DNA of 64,000 nt from Chloroflexota bacterium (GCA_002721445.1 PBKN01000005.1:62001-126000); one strand, 5' to 3'. Counted from the first letter of the stretch, positions 18,880 through 28,401 are shown. Program-made: numbers and translations. Notes: a model not told the origin generated them from the sequence alone.

Positions 18880-19824
18880 CTATAAAGATTTTTTTCTGTC
18901 AATAACTTTTTTAACAGCATGGAATATTTTTTCTGAAGTCAATCCGTATTTTTGAAATAAGTCCTCAGGTTTTCCTGATTCAGCATAAGAAGTTAATGCA
19001 ACTGACTCCAAAGGTGTAGGAATATTTGTTGACAATACTTGTGAAACTAAGCTACTAAGGCCGCCTGAAATATAATGTTCTTCAGCAGTAACTATTGCAC
19101 CAGTATCTTTCGCAGAATTTATTATTATATCCATGTCTATAGGACTAAGAGTAGACATATTAATCACGCTACAATTTATACCAACATCTTGTAAGGATTT
19201 AGCTGCATCTAAAGCATATGAAACCATTATCCCGCATGCAATTATAGTTGCATCATTTCCGTCTTTCAATTGACTACCTTTACCCAAAACAAATTTATAA
19301 TCTTTCTTATTTATAACTGGAGTAGCTGGACGAGAAAGTCTAATATAAAACGGCCCATCTGACTCAATCGCTATACGAGTAGCCTGCAAAGCTTCAATTA
19401 CATCACAAGGAACTATAACTTTAAAATTATGCAATGCAGACATTATGGCTATATCTTCAATGCTTTGAGCTGAAACTCCATCTTCACCGGTCAATATTCC
19501 TGCATGAGTAGCAATTATTTTAACGTTCAAATTAGACTGAGAAACTCCTACTCTTAACTGATCATATGGCCTACTAGTAGCAAAAACCGCAAAAGTAGAA
19601 ACTACTGGAATTTTACCTGTAGAAGCCATTCCTGCTGCTACACTTACAATATTTTGTTCTGCAGGGCCAAAATCAAAAAAACGATCAGGGAATTTAGATC
19701 CAAAAATATTCGAAAATGTAGATTTATTTAAATCTCCACCTAGAATTACTAGATTTGAAAATTCTTCCCCTGCATCAGCTAAAAACTGACCAACAGATTC
19801 TCTTGTTGAAATTTTTTCAACCAT
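18880..19824 (-). CDS. Transketolase, C-terminal half (pyrimidine-binding subunit)
   Basis: This 314-residue protein corresponds to the second half of transketolase: the Pyr domain that activates thiamine diphosphate with a Glu (FGPAEQNIVSVAAGMA) and the C-terminal domain (GAIVTAEEHYISGGLSS). SYAESGKPEDLFQKYGLTSEKI is the typical end. It follows the N-terminal half by 17 nt, so the two form a heteromeric enzyme, as in many archaea and Chloroflexota. The enzyme moves two-carbon units between sugar phosphates in the pentose phosphate pathway. A DXP-synthase-like or other ketol-donor role cannot be excluded. Confidence 0.9.
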   Translation of the reverse strand: MVEKISTRESVGQFLADAGEEFSNLVILGGDLNKSTFSNIFGSKFPDRFFDFGPAEQNIVSVAAGMASTGKIPVVSTFAVFATSRPYDQLRVGVSQSNLNVKIIATHAGILTGEDGVSAQSIEDIAIMSALHNFKVIVPCDVIEALQATRIAIESDGPFYIRLSRPATPVINKKDYKFVLGKGSQLKDGNDATIIACGIMVSYALDAAKSLQDVGINCSVINMSTLSPIDMDIIINSAKDTGAIVTAEEHYISGGLSSLVSQVLSTNIPTPLESVALTSYAESGKPEDLFQKYGLTSEKIFHAVKKVIDRKKSL

Positions 19825-19841
19825 ATCTAACCCCTTGGTAA

Positions 19842-20648
19842 CTAGCTATTATCTATTTCAGATAAAGCATTTATTAATTGTTCTTGATTTGGAGCCTTAC
19901 CATGAAAATCAGGATTATTTTCCATAAAGCTTACTCCTTTACCTTTTATTGTATTAGCAATTACTACAGTAGGCTTCTCTGTAGAATCTAATGCCTTGTT
20001 AAATCCATTAATTAATTCTGTAATATTATGTCCATCTAACTCTATAACATCCCACCCAAATGATAACCATTTGTCTTTAAATGGTTCTATATCCATTACT
20101 TGATGTGTCCAACGATCATTTTGAATACGATTCCTATCTACTATAGCTATTAAATTATTCAAATTATAATGCGAAGCGGACATAGCAGCTTCCCATATTT
20201 GGCCTTCATCACACTCTCCATCACCCAAAAGTACATAGGTATAATATTTTTTATTATCTAATTTCGCAGATAAAGCTACTCCTACGCCAAATGACAAACC
20301 TTGACCAAGTGACCCTCCTGACATATCTACTCCTGGCGTTTTAATATGAGCATGACCTTGTAAGATTCCATTTATACTTCGAAAAGATTTAAGTTCATTC
20401 TTATGGAAAAATCCTGCTTCACAAAGGGCCGCATATAATACAGGACAAGCATGAGATTTACTTAAAATAAATCTATCTCTGTCTGCCCATTGTGGATCAT
20501 CAGGCTTTATATTTAATAATCGAAAATATAAAACAGTCAGGATTTCGACAGATGACAATGATCCTCCTGGATGCCCGCTGTTTGCTTCAGCAGTCATATT
20601 TAATATATGTCGTCTAATTTCACGAGTTTTTTTAATAAGTTCTTCCAT
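19842..20648 (-). CDS. Transketolase, N-terminal half (thiamine diphosphate-binding subunit)
   Basis: The protein (268 residues from the ATG at 20648) is the ThDP-binding half. It has SGHPGGSLSSVEILTVLY, DRFILSKSHACPVLYAAL and the GDG(x)n N motif in LLGDGECDEGQIWEAAMSASHY, then LIAIVDRNR. I chose the ATG at 20648 because a GAGAGG ribosome binding site lies 7 nt before it. The longer GTG start at 20663 would overlap that site. It is co-transcribed with the C-terminal half 17 nt downstream. It is divergent from rny. Confidence 0.9.
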   Translation of the reverse strand: MEELIKKTREIRRHILNMTAEANSGHPGGSLSSVEILTVLYFRLLNIKPDDPQWADRDRFILSKSHACPVLYAALCEAGFFHKNELKSFRSINGILQGHAHIKTPGVDMSGGSLGQGLSFGVGVALSAKLDNKKYYTYVLLGDGECDEGQIWEAAMSASHYNLNNLIAIVDRNRIQNDRWTHQVMDIEPFKDKWLSFGWDVIELDGHNITELINGFNKALDSTEKPTVVIANTIKGKGVSFMENNPDFHGKAPNQEQLINALSEIDNS

Positions 20649-20713
20649 TGGTTTACCTCTCACAAACTATATTACAGCAATCAAGAGAATTACTCTATAT
20701 TATATTAATCTAT

Positions 20714-20742
20714 TTGATAAATATTTTAACGATGTCTTAATA
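20714..20742 (+). promoter_or_regulatory. Probable promoter of rny
   Basis: TTGATA (20714-20719), a 17-nt spacer and TTAATA (20737-20742) form a good sigma70-like pair in the divergent gap upstream of rny. The predicted transcript would begin near 20750 and include the hairpin at 20765-20788. High AT content makes chance matches likely. Confidence 0.4.
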
Positions 20743-20764
20743 TTTTATGATACAATAAAAAGGT

Positions 20765-20788
20765 ATACTACTTGAATTTTAGTAGTAT
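20765..20788 (+). other. Leader hairpin upstream of rny
   Basis: ATACTACT (20765-20772) and AGTAGTAT (20781-20788) are perfect inverted arms with an 8-nt loop, ending about 22 nt before the GGAGGGG ribosome binding site of rny. No U-run follows. Because rny encodes an RNase, this 5' leader stem may influence the stability of its own mRNA; that is a guess. Confidence 0.4.
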
Positions 20789-20820
20789 CAAAACAATTAA
20801 AAATAAATGGAGGGGATAGA

Positions 20821-22347
20821 ATGGATATATTAAATATAATCCTAATCGCCCTCGCCGGTTTGATTTTTGGAATATTTTGTACGTATTTAATTCAATGGCT
20901 TATTTTAAACAAAAAACTTTCTTCTGCTAATGAAAAAGTTGAAGAAATTATTGAAGATGCTAATGAAAAAAAGCGAGTAATTTTAATAGACGCTAAAGAG
21001 CAAAGTATAAAAATACGTGCTGCTGGCGAAAGAGAAATTCGCGATAGAAGAGTTGAAATTCAAAAATCTGAACGACGAGTGATAAATAGAGAATCTAATG
21101 TTGAAGGAAGAGCAAAAAATTTAGAAAAAAGAGAAAAAGATATTACAAAGAAAGAATCTTCTATATCTCAAACGCAACTAGAAATTGAAGATATAAAGGG
21201 TAAATTTGTAGAGCAATTAGAAATCCAATCTGGATTCACATCTACTGAAGCAAAAAACATTTTAATGGAAAAAGCTTCAGAAGACATTCAACATGAAGTG
21301 AATTTAAAATATAAAGACGTTGAAGAAAAAGCTAAGCTAGATGCTGAGGAAAAAGCTAGAAAAGTACTTGCTACAGTAATCCAAAGGCACGCCTCTGATG
21401 TAGTTGCAGAAAAGACAGTTACATCAGTTCCTTTACCAAGTAGCGATATGAAAGGCAGATTAATTGGTAGAGAAGGAAGAAATATAAGAGCTATAGAAAA
21501 AGCTACTGGAGTAGATTTAATTATTGACGAAACTCCAGAAGCTGTTACAATTTCATGTTTTAATCCAATACGAAGAGAAATAGCAAGATTAGCATTAGTC
21601 AAACTAATTACTGATGGTAGAATTCATCCAGCTCGTATTGAAGATATGGTAGTTAAAGCTGAAGAAGAATTAGAGAAAACCATTTGGAAGAGCGGAGAAG
21701 AAGCAGTATTTGATGTTGGGGTCAGAGGCCTAAATCCAGAAATAATTAAATTAGTTGGCAGACTAAAATACCGCTATAGTTATGGAGAAAATGTCTTACA
21801 ACATTCTTTAGAAGTAGGACACATTGCAGGAATGATTGCAGCTGAAATTGGAGCTGATGTAAACATAGCTAGAGCTGGAGGATTTTTACATGATATTGGG
21901 AAAGCTTTAACTCATGAAGTAGAAGGTCCTCATGCAGAAATAGGAGCTGATATAGCAAAAAAGCATGGAGTTCAAGAGCCAGTAGTAAAATGCATAGCAG
22001 AACATCATGATGACGAAATGAGTTCAGTAGAATCATATATTGTTGCAGCCTCAGATGCAATTAGTGCTGCTAGGCCAGGAGCAAGAAAAGATACAGTTGA
22101 AAACTATATTAAAAGACTCCAAGAGCTTGAAGATATTGGAAAAGAATTTGATGGAGTAGAAAAATGTTTTGCTATACAAGCAGGAAGAGAAATCAGGATT
22201 TTGGTTTCTCCTGAAAATGTCAATGATGATTCTGCTGACCAAATGGCTCGAGATATAGCAAAAAAGATAGAAGATGATCTAACATACCCTGGTCAAATAA
22301 AAGTAACCTTAATAAGGGAAAGTAGATCTATAGAATATGCTAGATAG
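20821..22347 (+). CDS. rny: Ribonuclease Y
   Basis: This 508-residue membrane-anchored endoribonuclease starts mRNA decay. Domain order is complete: one N-terminal transmembrane helix (residues about 4-28), a long charged coiled coil (about 35-200), a KH domain with the GRLIGREGRNIRAIE signature, and an HD domain. The metal-binding residues are in NVLQHSLEVGHIAG and GGFLHDIGKALTHEVEGPHAEIG. The C-terminal domain ends in IKVTLIRESRSIEYAR. An excellent ribosome binding site (GGAGGGG) precedes the ATG. A TrpH-like PHP protein, also probably an RNA-processing phosphoesterase, follows 48 nt downstream. Confidence 0.97.
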   Translation: MDILNIILIALAGLIFGIFCTYLIQWLILNKKLSSANEKVEEIIEDANEKKRVILIDAKEQSIKIRAAGEREIRDRRVEIQKSERRVINRESNVEGRAKNLEKREKDITKKESSISQTQLEIEDIKGKFVEQLEIQSGFTSTEAKNILMEKASEDIQHEVNLKYKDVEEKAKLDAEEKARKVLATVIQRHASDVVAEKTVTSVPLPSSDMKGRLIGREGRNIRAIEKATGVDLIIDETPEAVTISCFNPIRREIARLALVKLITDGRIHPARIEDMVVKAEEELEKTIWKSGEEAVFDVGVRGLNPEIIKLVGRLKYRYSYGENVLQHSLEVGHIAGMIAAEIGADVNIARAGGFLHDIGKALTHEVEGPHAEIGADIAKKHGVQEPVVKCIAEHHDDEMSSVESYIVAASDAISAARPGARKDTVENYIKRLQELEDIGKEFDGVEKCFAIQAGREIRILVSPENVNDDSADQMARDIAKKIEDDLTYPGQIKVTLIRESRSIEYAR

Positions 22348-22395
22348 TTTACCAAAGTAATCTAAGTAAACTCTTTTTTACTAATTATATAAACA

Positions 22396-23250
22396 ATGTA
22401 TAAAACCGATTTACATTTACACACTACTCATTCAGATGGAAATTTATCCCCATCTGAATTAATTGATCTTTGCTATGAAAATGGACTAAGACATATTTCC
22501 ATTACTGATCATGATTCAACTGAAGGAATTGAAGAATCAATAAATTATTCAATTAAATACCCAGACTTAGAAATAATACCTGGGATAGAACTAAGTACTG
22601 ATTTTGAAGGTGCTGAAATCCACATGTTAGGTTTTTATATAAACTATAAAAATAAAGACCTACAAAAAGTATTGAAAGATTTTCGAGATGGTAGACAAAA
22701 TCGTGCTTATTCTATTGTTGAAAAATTAAAAAGTTTTGGTATTGATATATCATGGGAGCGTGTATTAGAAATTTCTAATAAAGGATCTGTTGGAAGACCT
22801 CACATAGCTCAAGCTATGGTTGAAAAAGGCTATATTAAATATCCTAAAGAAGCTTTTGAAAAATACCTAGGTCGTGATCAAATAGGATATATTTCTAGAA
22901 CTAAATTTACTCCTGAACAATCTATTGAATTAATAACGAAATACGATGGTATACCAGTTATTGCACATCCTACGTATATTGTTCAAAAGAGTGCTCAGCC
23001 AAATAAAGATCTTGAAAAAATCTTATCGAAGCTAAAAATTGCAGGATTAAAAGGTGTAGAAGTTTACTATAATGATTACACAAAAGACCAAATAACATCA
23101 CTACTAAAAATATCACAAAAACTTGACCTTATCCCATGTGGAGGTTCTGATTATCATGCTTCAGGGAATCCAAATGAAATAATACCTGGGACAGTTGGTC
23201 CTCCTGTTGAATGTCTTGTAGAATTAAAAAAGATTAGACATCCATTTTAA
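22396..23250 (+). CDS. PHP-domain phosphoesterase, TrpH/RNase AM-like
   Basis: The 284-residue protein has the full PHP set of the TrpH (YciV) group: DLHLHTTHSDGNLSPSELI, SITDHDSTEGI, PGIELSTDFEGAEIHMLGF, PVIAHPTYI and a closing GGSDYHASG. E. coli members of this group are 3',5'-bisphosphate phosphatases or 5'-3' exonucleases acting on RNA ends. Placement directly after rny supports a role in RNA turnover, though the exact substrate is not proven. The ribosome binding site is weak. It is unrelated in length to the shorter PHP proteins at 5781 and 47600. Confidence 0.87.
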   Translation: MYKTDLHLHTTHSDGNLSPSELIDLCYENGLRHISITDHDSTEGIEESINYSIKYPDLEIIPGIELSTDFEGAEIHMLGFYINYKNKDLQKVLKDFRDGRQNRAYSIVEKLKSFGIDISWERVLEISNKGSVGRPHIAQAMVEKGYIKYPKEAFEKYLGRDQIGYISRTKFTPEQSIELITKYDGIPVIAHPTYIVQKSAQPNKDLEKILSKLKIAGLKGVEVYYNDYTKDQITSLLKISQKLDLIPCGGSDYHASGNPNEIIPGTVGPPVECLVELKKIRHPF

Positions 23251-23271
23251 TATAAATAAGTTGTTGGAGTA

Positions 23272-23940
23272 ATGTTTACATTGGAAGCTCTTATAATAAT
23301 TTTGTCTTATTTATTTGGAGGTATACCTACATCATATTTGGTTGCTAAACACAAAAAAAATATAGACATACGAAATTATGGCTCGGGCAATATTGGCGCA
23401 GCAAATGCAATTACTCAAATCGGTAAAATAAGTGGTTTTTCTATTGGCCTTTTTGATTCTTTTATTAAAGGAACTTGCGTAATACTTTTATGTAAATTCC
23501 TTGGATTTAGCATTACTACACAAATTTTGTCAGGCTTGTTTACAATTATCGGTCATTGTTGGTCTCCATACATTAAATTTACTGGAGGCAGAGGAGTAGC
23601 AACTAGTGTTGGAGTAGTAATAGGTTTCAATCTTTTACCAGAAATTATAATTTTAACATTAATAATGGGTATTTTAGGTGGAATAATATTTAAAGAAACT
23701 AGTATATGGGCAGCAATTTCTATACCTATATTAATAATGTTAAATCTATTATTTAACAGGCCAACTGAAATAATTTATTTATCATTATCAATTGGTTTGA
23801 TTCTAATTATTAAAAGACTTACTGCAAATTGGGAACCAATTGATCCCAAACAATCTATTTTTAAACTAATATTAAATAGAGCTATTTGGGATAGAGATAT
23901 TAAAAATAAAGAAAAATGGATAAACAGACTGCCAAAATGA
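23272..23940 (+). CDS. plsY: Glycerol-3-phosphate acyltransferase
   Basis: The 222-residue multi-spanning protein carries the three PlsY motifs: SYLFGGIPTSYLVAK, then IRNYGSGNIGAANA, and FTGGRGVATSVGV. These form the acyl-phosphate and glycerol-3-phosphate sites in the inner membrane. Five or more hydrophobic helices are visible. It performs the first acylation in phospholipid synthesis. A GGAG ribosome binding site precedes the ATG. Its stop codon overlaps the next gene as ATGA. Confidence 0.95.
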   Translation: MFTLEALIIILSYLFGGIPTSYLVAKHKKNIDIRNYGSGNIGAANAITQIGKISGFSIGLFDSFIKGTCVILLCKFLGFSITTQILSGLFTIIGHCWSPYIKFTGGRGVATSVGVVIGFNLLPEIIILTLIMGILGGIIFKETSIWAAISIPILIMLNLLFNRPTEIIYLSLSIGLILIIKRLTANWEPIDPKQSIFKLILNRAIWDRDIKNKEKWINRLPK

Positions 23941-24425
23941 GTAACACTTGTTATAAACACAAATCAGAAACTACAAATTTAAGCTGTGCAACATGTGACT
24001 ATAGTATTTGTATAAAATGTGTTATTCATACACCAACGGGAATTAAATGTAAAAATTGCGCTAATTTAAAAAAAATTCCAACTTTTGAAATAACCCCTGT
24101 TTATTTCATTCGAGGAACCATTTCCATAATGATTACTTTAACATTATTCACAATTGGATTGTATTTTTTAAATTCATATATTATTTCAGGGGTATTCATA
24201 AATTTATTAGCAATAATTGTACTTGGATTTTTAATAGGTCAAACATTAAGTTTTTCAGTAAATTATAAAAGAGGTAAATTTCTCAAATTAATCGCCGTAA
24301 TATCATTTATAACTGGAATTATTTTGATAATAGTTATAAATAAACTCCTGTTAATCAATCTTTTTTCAATATATGGAGCTGCCTCAATTATAATAGGAAC
24401 ATATTTATCAGTTGATAAATTCTAA
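23937..24425 (+). CDS. B-box-type zinc-finger membrane protein
   Basis: The protein (162 residues) begins with a small Cys/His cluster, CYKHKSETTNLSCATCDYSI followed by CIKC, H and CKNC. This fits a B-box zinc finger as found at the N-terminus of some rhomboid-like and other bacterial membrane proteins. Four hydrophobic helices follow, with a short basic loop YKRGK between helices 2 and 3. I chose the ATG at 23937, which overlaps the plsY stop as ATGA. An in-frame ATG at 23916 would add seven residues. The function is unknown. Bacterial B-box membrane proteins are common in Chloroflexota and Actinobacteria. Confidence 0.75.
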   Translation: MSNTCYKHKSETTNLSCATCDYSICIKCVIHTPTGIKCKNCANLKKIPTFEITPVYFIRGTISIMITLTLFTIGLYFLNSYIISGVFINLLAIIVLGFLIGQTLSFSVNYKRGKFLKLIAVISFITGIILIIVINKLLLINLFSIYGAASIIIGTYLSVDKF

Positions 24426-24436
24426 ATATATTTTGT

Positions 24437-24465
24437 TTGACATATCTATTAAGTTAACTTAACTT
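24437..24465 (+). promoter_or_regulatory. Possible promoter/operator upstream of aspS
   Basis: A perfect -35 TTGACA (24437-24442) is followed after 17 nt by a weak -10 TAACTT (24460-24465). Between them lies a perfect 14-nt palindrome, TTAAGTTAACTTAA (24449-24462), placed like an operator. AT-rich sequence makes such palindromes more likely by chance. Confidence 0.35.
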
Positions 24466-24515
24466 AATATTTAATATATTGTATCTAAAAATAAATAAAA
24501 AAATAAGGATTTAAA

Positions 24516-26333
24516 GTGTTCAGAAGTATAGAGTGTGGTGAAATAAATTTACAACATATTAACGAATCGGTAACTATTGCAGGCTGGGTGCACAGAAGAA
24601 GAGACCATGGAGGTTTAATATTTATAGACTTAAGAGACAGTAAAGGGATTGTTCAAGTTGTAATTAATCCTGAAAACGGAACAAATCTACACAGTACAGG
24701 TGAAAGTTTAAGGAATGAATGGGTCGTACAAATTACAGGCACTGTTCAAGCTAGACCTTCAGGAACTATAAATCCAGAAATGGTAACCGGAGAAATTGAA
24801 ATTGATGCAAAAAATATAACAATTTTAAATCAATCAGAAACAACACCCTTTTATATTAACGATGACAAAATAGAAATAGATGAACTATTAAGATTAAAAT
24901 ATAGATATTTAGATATACGAAGACCCAAAATGAAAAATGCTCTAAAGGCAAGGCATAAAGTAGTTAAATTCATAAGGGATTATTTATCTGATCAGGGTTT
25001 TTTAGAAATCGAAACACCAATACTAATCAAAAGTACTCCGGAAGGCGCAAGAGATTATTTAGTTCCTAGTAGATTATACCCAGGGAATTTTTATGCCCTG
25101 CCTCAATCTCCTCAGCAATTGAAACAATTATTAATGGTTGGAGGTATAGAAAAATACTTTCAAATTGCAAGATGTTTTAGAGATGAAGACTTAAGAGCAG
25201 ATAGGCAGCCTGAACACACTCAATTAGATATTGAAATGAGTTTTATAGACCAAGAAGATATATTAAATTTAATTGAAGACCTTTATATAAATATTGTTGA
25301 ACAATTATTCCCAAATAAAAATATACTTAACCCTTTCCCTAGACTTACTTATGAAGAATCTATGTCAAAATATGGGACTGATAAACCTGACTTAAGATTT
25401 GATTTATCTTTAATTGATTTTTCTGAAATAGCCTCTAAAACTGAATTAAAAGTATTTAAATCTACACTCGAACAAAATGGAATTATTAAAGGATTCACCG
25501 TCCCAGGCGGAGCATCTTTATCCAGAAAAAAGATTGACTCTCTAACAGAATTCACTATTTCTAAGGGAGCTAAAGGTTTAATAACCATTGCTATAATTGA
25601 TAACGAAACAAATAATTCTACAGATTTAGAGATGTCTAATTTCAAATCTAATATTTCTAAATTCCTCACTCTCGAACAACTCGTTAATATATCTAATAGA
25701 GCTAATGCACAAAAAGGTGATTTAATTGTAATGGTTGCTGGAACAAAAAAAACAACTAATGCCTCGCTTAGCGCGCTAAGAAATAAAATAGGCACAGAAC
25801 TATCTCTAGCTGATCCAAACATGTTAGCATTTGCATTCGTAGTAGATTTCCCTTTATTTGATTTTAATGAAGATGAAAACCGATGGGATGCTACACATCA
25901 TCCTTTCACAATGCCAAAAGAAGAATTTCAAGATTCAATTGAAAATGATCCAGGATCAGTAATAGCAAATTGTTATGACTTAGTATGTAATGGAGAAGAA
26001 TTGGCAAGTGGTAGCATTAGAAACCATAACTTTGAATTACAAAGCAAAATTTTCAACGTTTTAGGTTATTCTGACGATCAAATAGATTTACGATTTGGTC
26101 AATTAGTGAATGCTTTAAAATATGGAGCCCCTCCTCATGGAGGAATTGCTCCTGGAATAGACCGTTTATTAATGCTACTAACTGATAGTAATAATATTAG
26201 AGATGTAATTGCATTTCCAAAAACTCAAAATGGAATAGATCCTTTATTTGAATCGCCAGGTCCTGTAGATACTGAACAACTAGACGAGTTAAATATAATA
26301 TTAAAGGATACTCAAGAACTAAAAGAAAATTAA
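24516..26333 (+). CDS. aspS: Aspartyl-tRNA synthetase (probably non-discriminating, Asp/Asn)
   Basis: This 605-residue bacterial-type AspRS starts with GTG after an AAGGA ribosome binding site. The N-terminal OB anticodon-binding domain contains AGWVHRRRDHGGLIFIDLRD, the class II motifs lie in FLEIETPILIKSTPEGARD (motif 1) and FRDEDLRADRQPEHTQLD (motif 2), and GGIAPGIDRLLMLL is motif 3. The bacterial GAD insertion is near 290-420. The residue at position 31 is His with Gly-Gly following. In characterised enzymes His here marks non-discriminating AspRS, and Leu marks discriminating ones. GatC and gatA genes at 52335-54137 fit this reading. Confidence 0.95.
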   Translation: MFRSIECGEINLQHINESVTIAGWVHRRRDHGGLIFIDLRDSKGIVQVVINPENGTNLHSTGESLRNEWVVQITGTVQARPSGTINPEMVTGEIEIDAKNITILNQSETTPFYINDDKIEIDELLRLKYRYLDIRRPKMKNALKARHKVVKFIRDYLSDQGFLEIETPILIKSTPEGARDYLVPSRLYPGNFYALPQSPQQLKQLLMVGGIEKYFQIARCFRDEDLRADRQPEHTQLDIEMSFIDQEDILNLIEDLYINIVEQLFPNKNILNPFPRLTYEESMSKYGTDKPDLRFDLSLIDFSEIASKTELKVFKSTLEQNGIIKGFTVPGGASLSRKKIDSLTEFTISKGAKGLITIAIIDNETNNSTDLEMSNFKSNISKFLTLEQLVNISNRANAQKGDLIVMVAGTKKTTNASLSALRNKIGTELSLADPNMLAFAFVVDFPLFDFNEDENRWDATHHPFTMPKEEFQDSIENDPGSVIANCYDLVCNGEELASGSIRNHNFELQSKIFNVLGYSDDQIDLRFGQLVNALKYGAPPHGGIAPGIDRLLMLLTDSNNIRDVIAFPKTQNGIDPLFESPGPVDTEQLDELNIILKDTQELKEN

Positions 26334-26392
26334 TTACATATGATATTCTAAATCTTATATGATATGGTATCAACAAAATATAAGGAATAAAT

Positions 26393-27376
26393 ATGAAAGA
26401 TAAATCTATAGAAATTCCAAAAACCACACTATTATGGATGTACGAAAAAATGTTAACTATTAGATTATTTGAAACTCAAGCTAATAGAGAAGCAGACGCA
26501 GGAAAACTTTTAGGTATGCATTCATCTATAGGCCAGGAAGCTGTTCCTACAGGTATATGTTCCCAATTACAATCAAACGACTATGTATTAGGAACACATC
26601 GTAGCCATCATCATTGTATAGCTAAAGGAGTAGAACTAAAATCTATGATGGCTGAACTTCTTGGTAAAGCCACAGGGACTAATAAAGGCAAAGGTGGGAC
26701 AATGCACATTGCTGACATTAATAAAGGCATGCTTGGTGCTAATGGAGTTGTTGGTTCAAATATCCCTGTTGCTACTGGAGTAGCCTTGTCTGCAAAAATA
26801 AAAAATACATCACAGGTAACTGTTGTCTTTTTTGGAGATGGCGCTTCTAGTCAAGGTAGTTTACATGAATCTATGAACCTAGCAAGTATATGGGATTTAC
26901 CTATAATATTTGTATGTGAAAATAACCGCTATGCAGAATCAACACCTTATGAATATGCTGTTGCTGGCAAATCAGTTGCTGATAGAGCAGCTGGATATAA
27001 AATGCCTGGAATATCCGTTGATGGCCAATCTGCAATGGATATGTATGAAGTAAGTAAAACTGCAATTGAAAGAGCTAGAAAAGGTAAAGGCCCAACATTA
27101 ATCGAAGCTAAAACTTATAGATATAAAGGGCATTTTGGAGCTGATAATCCATTGACCTACAGATCAGAAGATGAAGAAAATTACTATAAAGATAGAGATT
27201 GTATAGAAAGATTAAAGAATTATTTACTCTTAAATGAAATTACTAATCAAGAAAAATTGGATTTAATCTATGAAAAATCCTTAACAGCAGTTGATGAGGC
27301 TACAGCGTTTGCAAATGAAAGTCCATTCCCTTCATCTGAAGAATTATTTTCAGATGTATATGTATCTTATAAATAG
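26393..27376 (+). CDS. 2-oxoacid dehydrogenase E1 component, alpha subunit
   Basis: The 327-residue protein is an E1alpha of the pyruvate/acetoin dehydrogenase type. It contains LGTHRSHHHCIAKG and the thiamine diphosphate motif FFGDGASSQGSLHESMNLASIW, then IIFVCENNRYAESTP. It is followed by E1beta (14-nt gap) and E2. The family includes pyruvate, branched-chain and acetoin dehydrogenases, and the substrate cannot be fixed from motifs. The length fits AcoA/PdhA of Gram-positive type. No E3 (dihydrolipoamide dehydrogenase) is in the window. Confidence 0.92.
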   Translation: MKDKSIEIPKTTLLWMYEKMLTIRLFETQANREADAGKLLGMHSSIGQEAVPTGICSQLQSNDYVLGTHRSHHHCIAKGVELKSMMAELLGKATGTNKGKGGTMHIADINKGMLGANGVVGSNIPVATGVALSAKIKNTSQVTVVFFGDGASSQGSLHESMNLASIWDLPIIFVCENNRYAESTPYEYAVAGKSVADRAAGYKMPGISVDGQSAMDMYEVSKTAIERARKGKGPTLIEAKTYRYKGHFGADNPLTYRSEDEENYYKDRDCIERLKNYLLLNEITNQEKLDLIYEKSLTAVDEATAFANESPFPSSEELFSDVYVSYK

Positions 27377-27390
27377 ACGAGGAAATAATA

Positions 27391-28401
27391 ATGAGAAAAA
27401 TTTCTTATATTCAAGCTATTAATGAATCCTTAAAATATGAAATGAATAATGATGAAAATGTAATTATTATGGGAGAAGATGTTGCAGGTGGAGGAGATAG
27501 AGATGAGAAACTTGACGCGTGGGGAGGACCAATGAGGTTAACCAAAGGGTTAGTTAAAGAATTTGGCAGAAACAGAGTAAAAGATACTCCAATCTCAGAA
27601 GCAGGATTTGTGGGAGCTGGTGTTGGGGCAGCTGCCGCAGGTTTAAGGCCAGTAGTAGATTTAATGTACGTTAGTTTTTATGGAGTATGTGCTGATCAGA
27701 TTACTAATAATGCTGCAAAAATCCATTATATGTTTGGAGGTAAAGTTAAAGTACCTCTTACAATAATGACAGCTATGGGTGTGGGAGGAAATAAAGCAGC
27801 ACAGCATTCTGAAACTTTATATTCCATATTTACTCATTTTCCCGGATTAAAATGCATAGTTCCTTCAAATCCATACAATGCTAAAGGTTTAATGACTTCA
27901 GCAATACGTGATGATGATCCAGTAATATTATTTAATAATAGACAATTAATGGGATTAAAACCTGAATATGATGTACCTGAAAATTCATATGTTATTGAAA
28001 TAGGCAAAGCTAATATCGAAAAATATGGAACTGATATTACTTTAATAGGAATAGGTTATACAACTTATTTATGTCTTGAAGCTGCAAAGGTTTTAGAATC
28101 TATGGGATTCTCAATAGAAGTTATAGACTTAATATCATTATCTCCTATGGATGAAGAAACAATCATCAAATCAGTGCAAAAAACTAAAAAAGTTATTATA
28201 GTAGACGAAGATTATCCTAGATGCAGCATTTCAGCAGATATTTCAGCATTAATATCTGAACAGGCATTTGATTACTTAGATGCACCTCCAAGGAGACTAA
28301 ACCCTCCTCATACTCCTGTTCCGTACAGTAAACCATTAGAAAAATTATATGCCCCAGATAAAGAAACAATCATAAAAAATGCTCAAATATTATTAGAATA
28401 A
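27391..28401 (+). CDS. 2-oxoacid dehydrogenase E1 component, beta subunit
   Basis: The 336-residue protein is a standard E1beta. It starts MRKISYIQAINESLKYEM and has MGEDVAGGGDRD, then DTPISEAGFVGAGVGAAAAGLRPVVDLMY (the Glu that activates the coenzyme) and a transketolase C-terminal domain ending HTPVPYSKPLEKLYAPD. It pairs with the upstream alpha subunit as an alpha2beta2 tetramer to decarboxylate a 2-oxoacid and pass the acyl group to the E2 lipoyl arm. An AGGAAA ribosome binding site precedes the ATG. Confidence 0.93.
   Translation: MRKISYIQAINESLKYEMNNDENVIIMGEDVAGGGDRDEKLDAWGGPMRLTKGLVKEFGRNRVKDTPISEAGFVGAGVGAAAAGLRPVVDLMYVSFYGVCADQITNNAAKIHYMFGGKVKVPLTIMTAMGVGGNKAAQHSETLYSIFTHFPGLKCIVPSNPYNAKGLMTSAIRDDDPVILFNNRQLMGLKPEYDVPENSYVIEIGKANIEKYGTDITLIGIGYTTYLCLEAAKVLESMGFSIEVIDLISLSPMDEETIIKSVQKTKKVIIVDEDYPRCSISADISALISEQAFDYLDAPPRRLNPPHTPVPYSKPLEKLYAPDKETIIKNAQILLE

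Noticed and set aside
25349..25822. Minus-strand ORF inside aspS
   Set aside because: Antisense shadow without ribosome binding site or domain.
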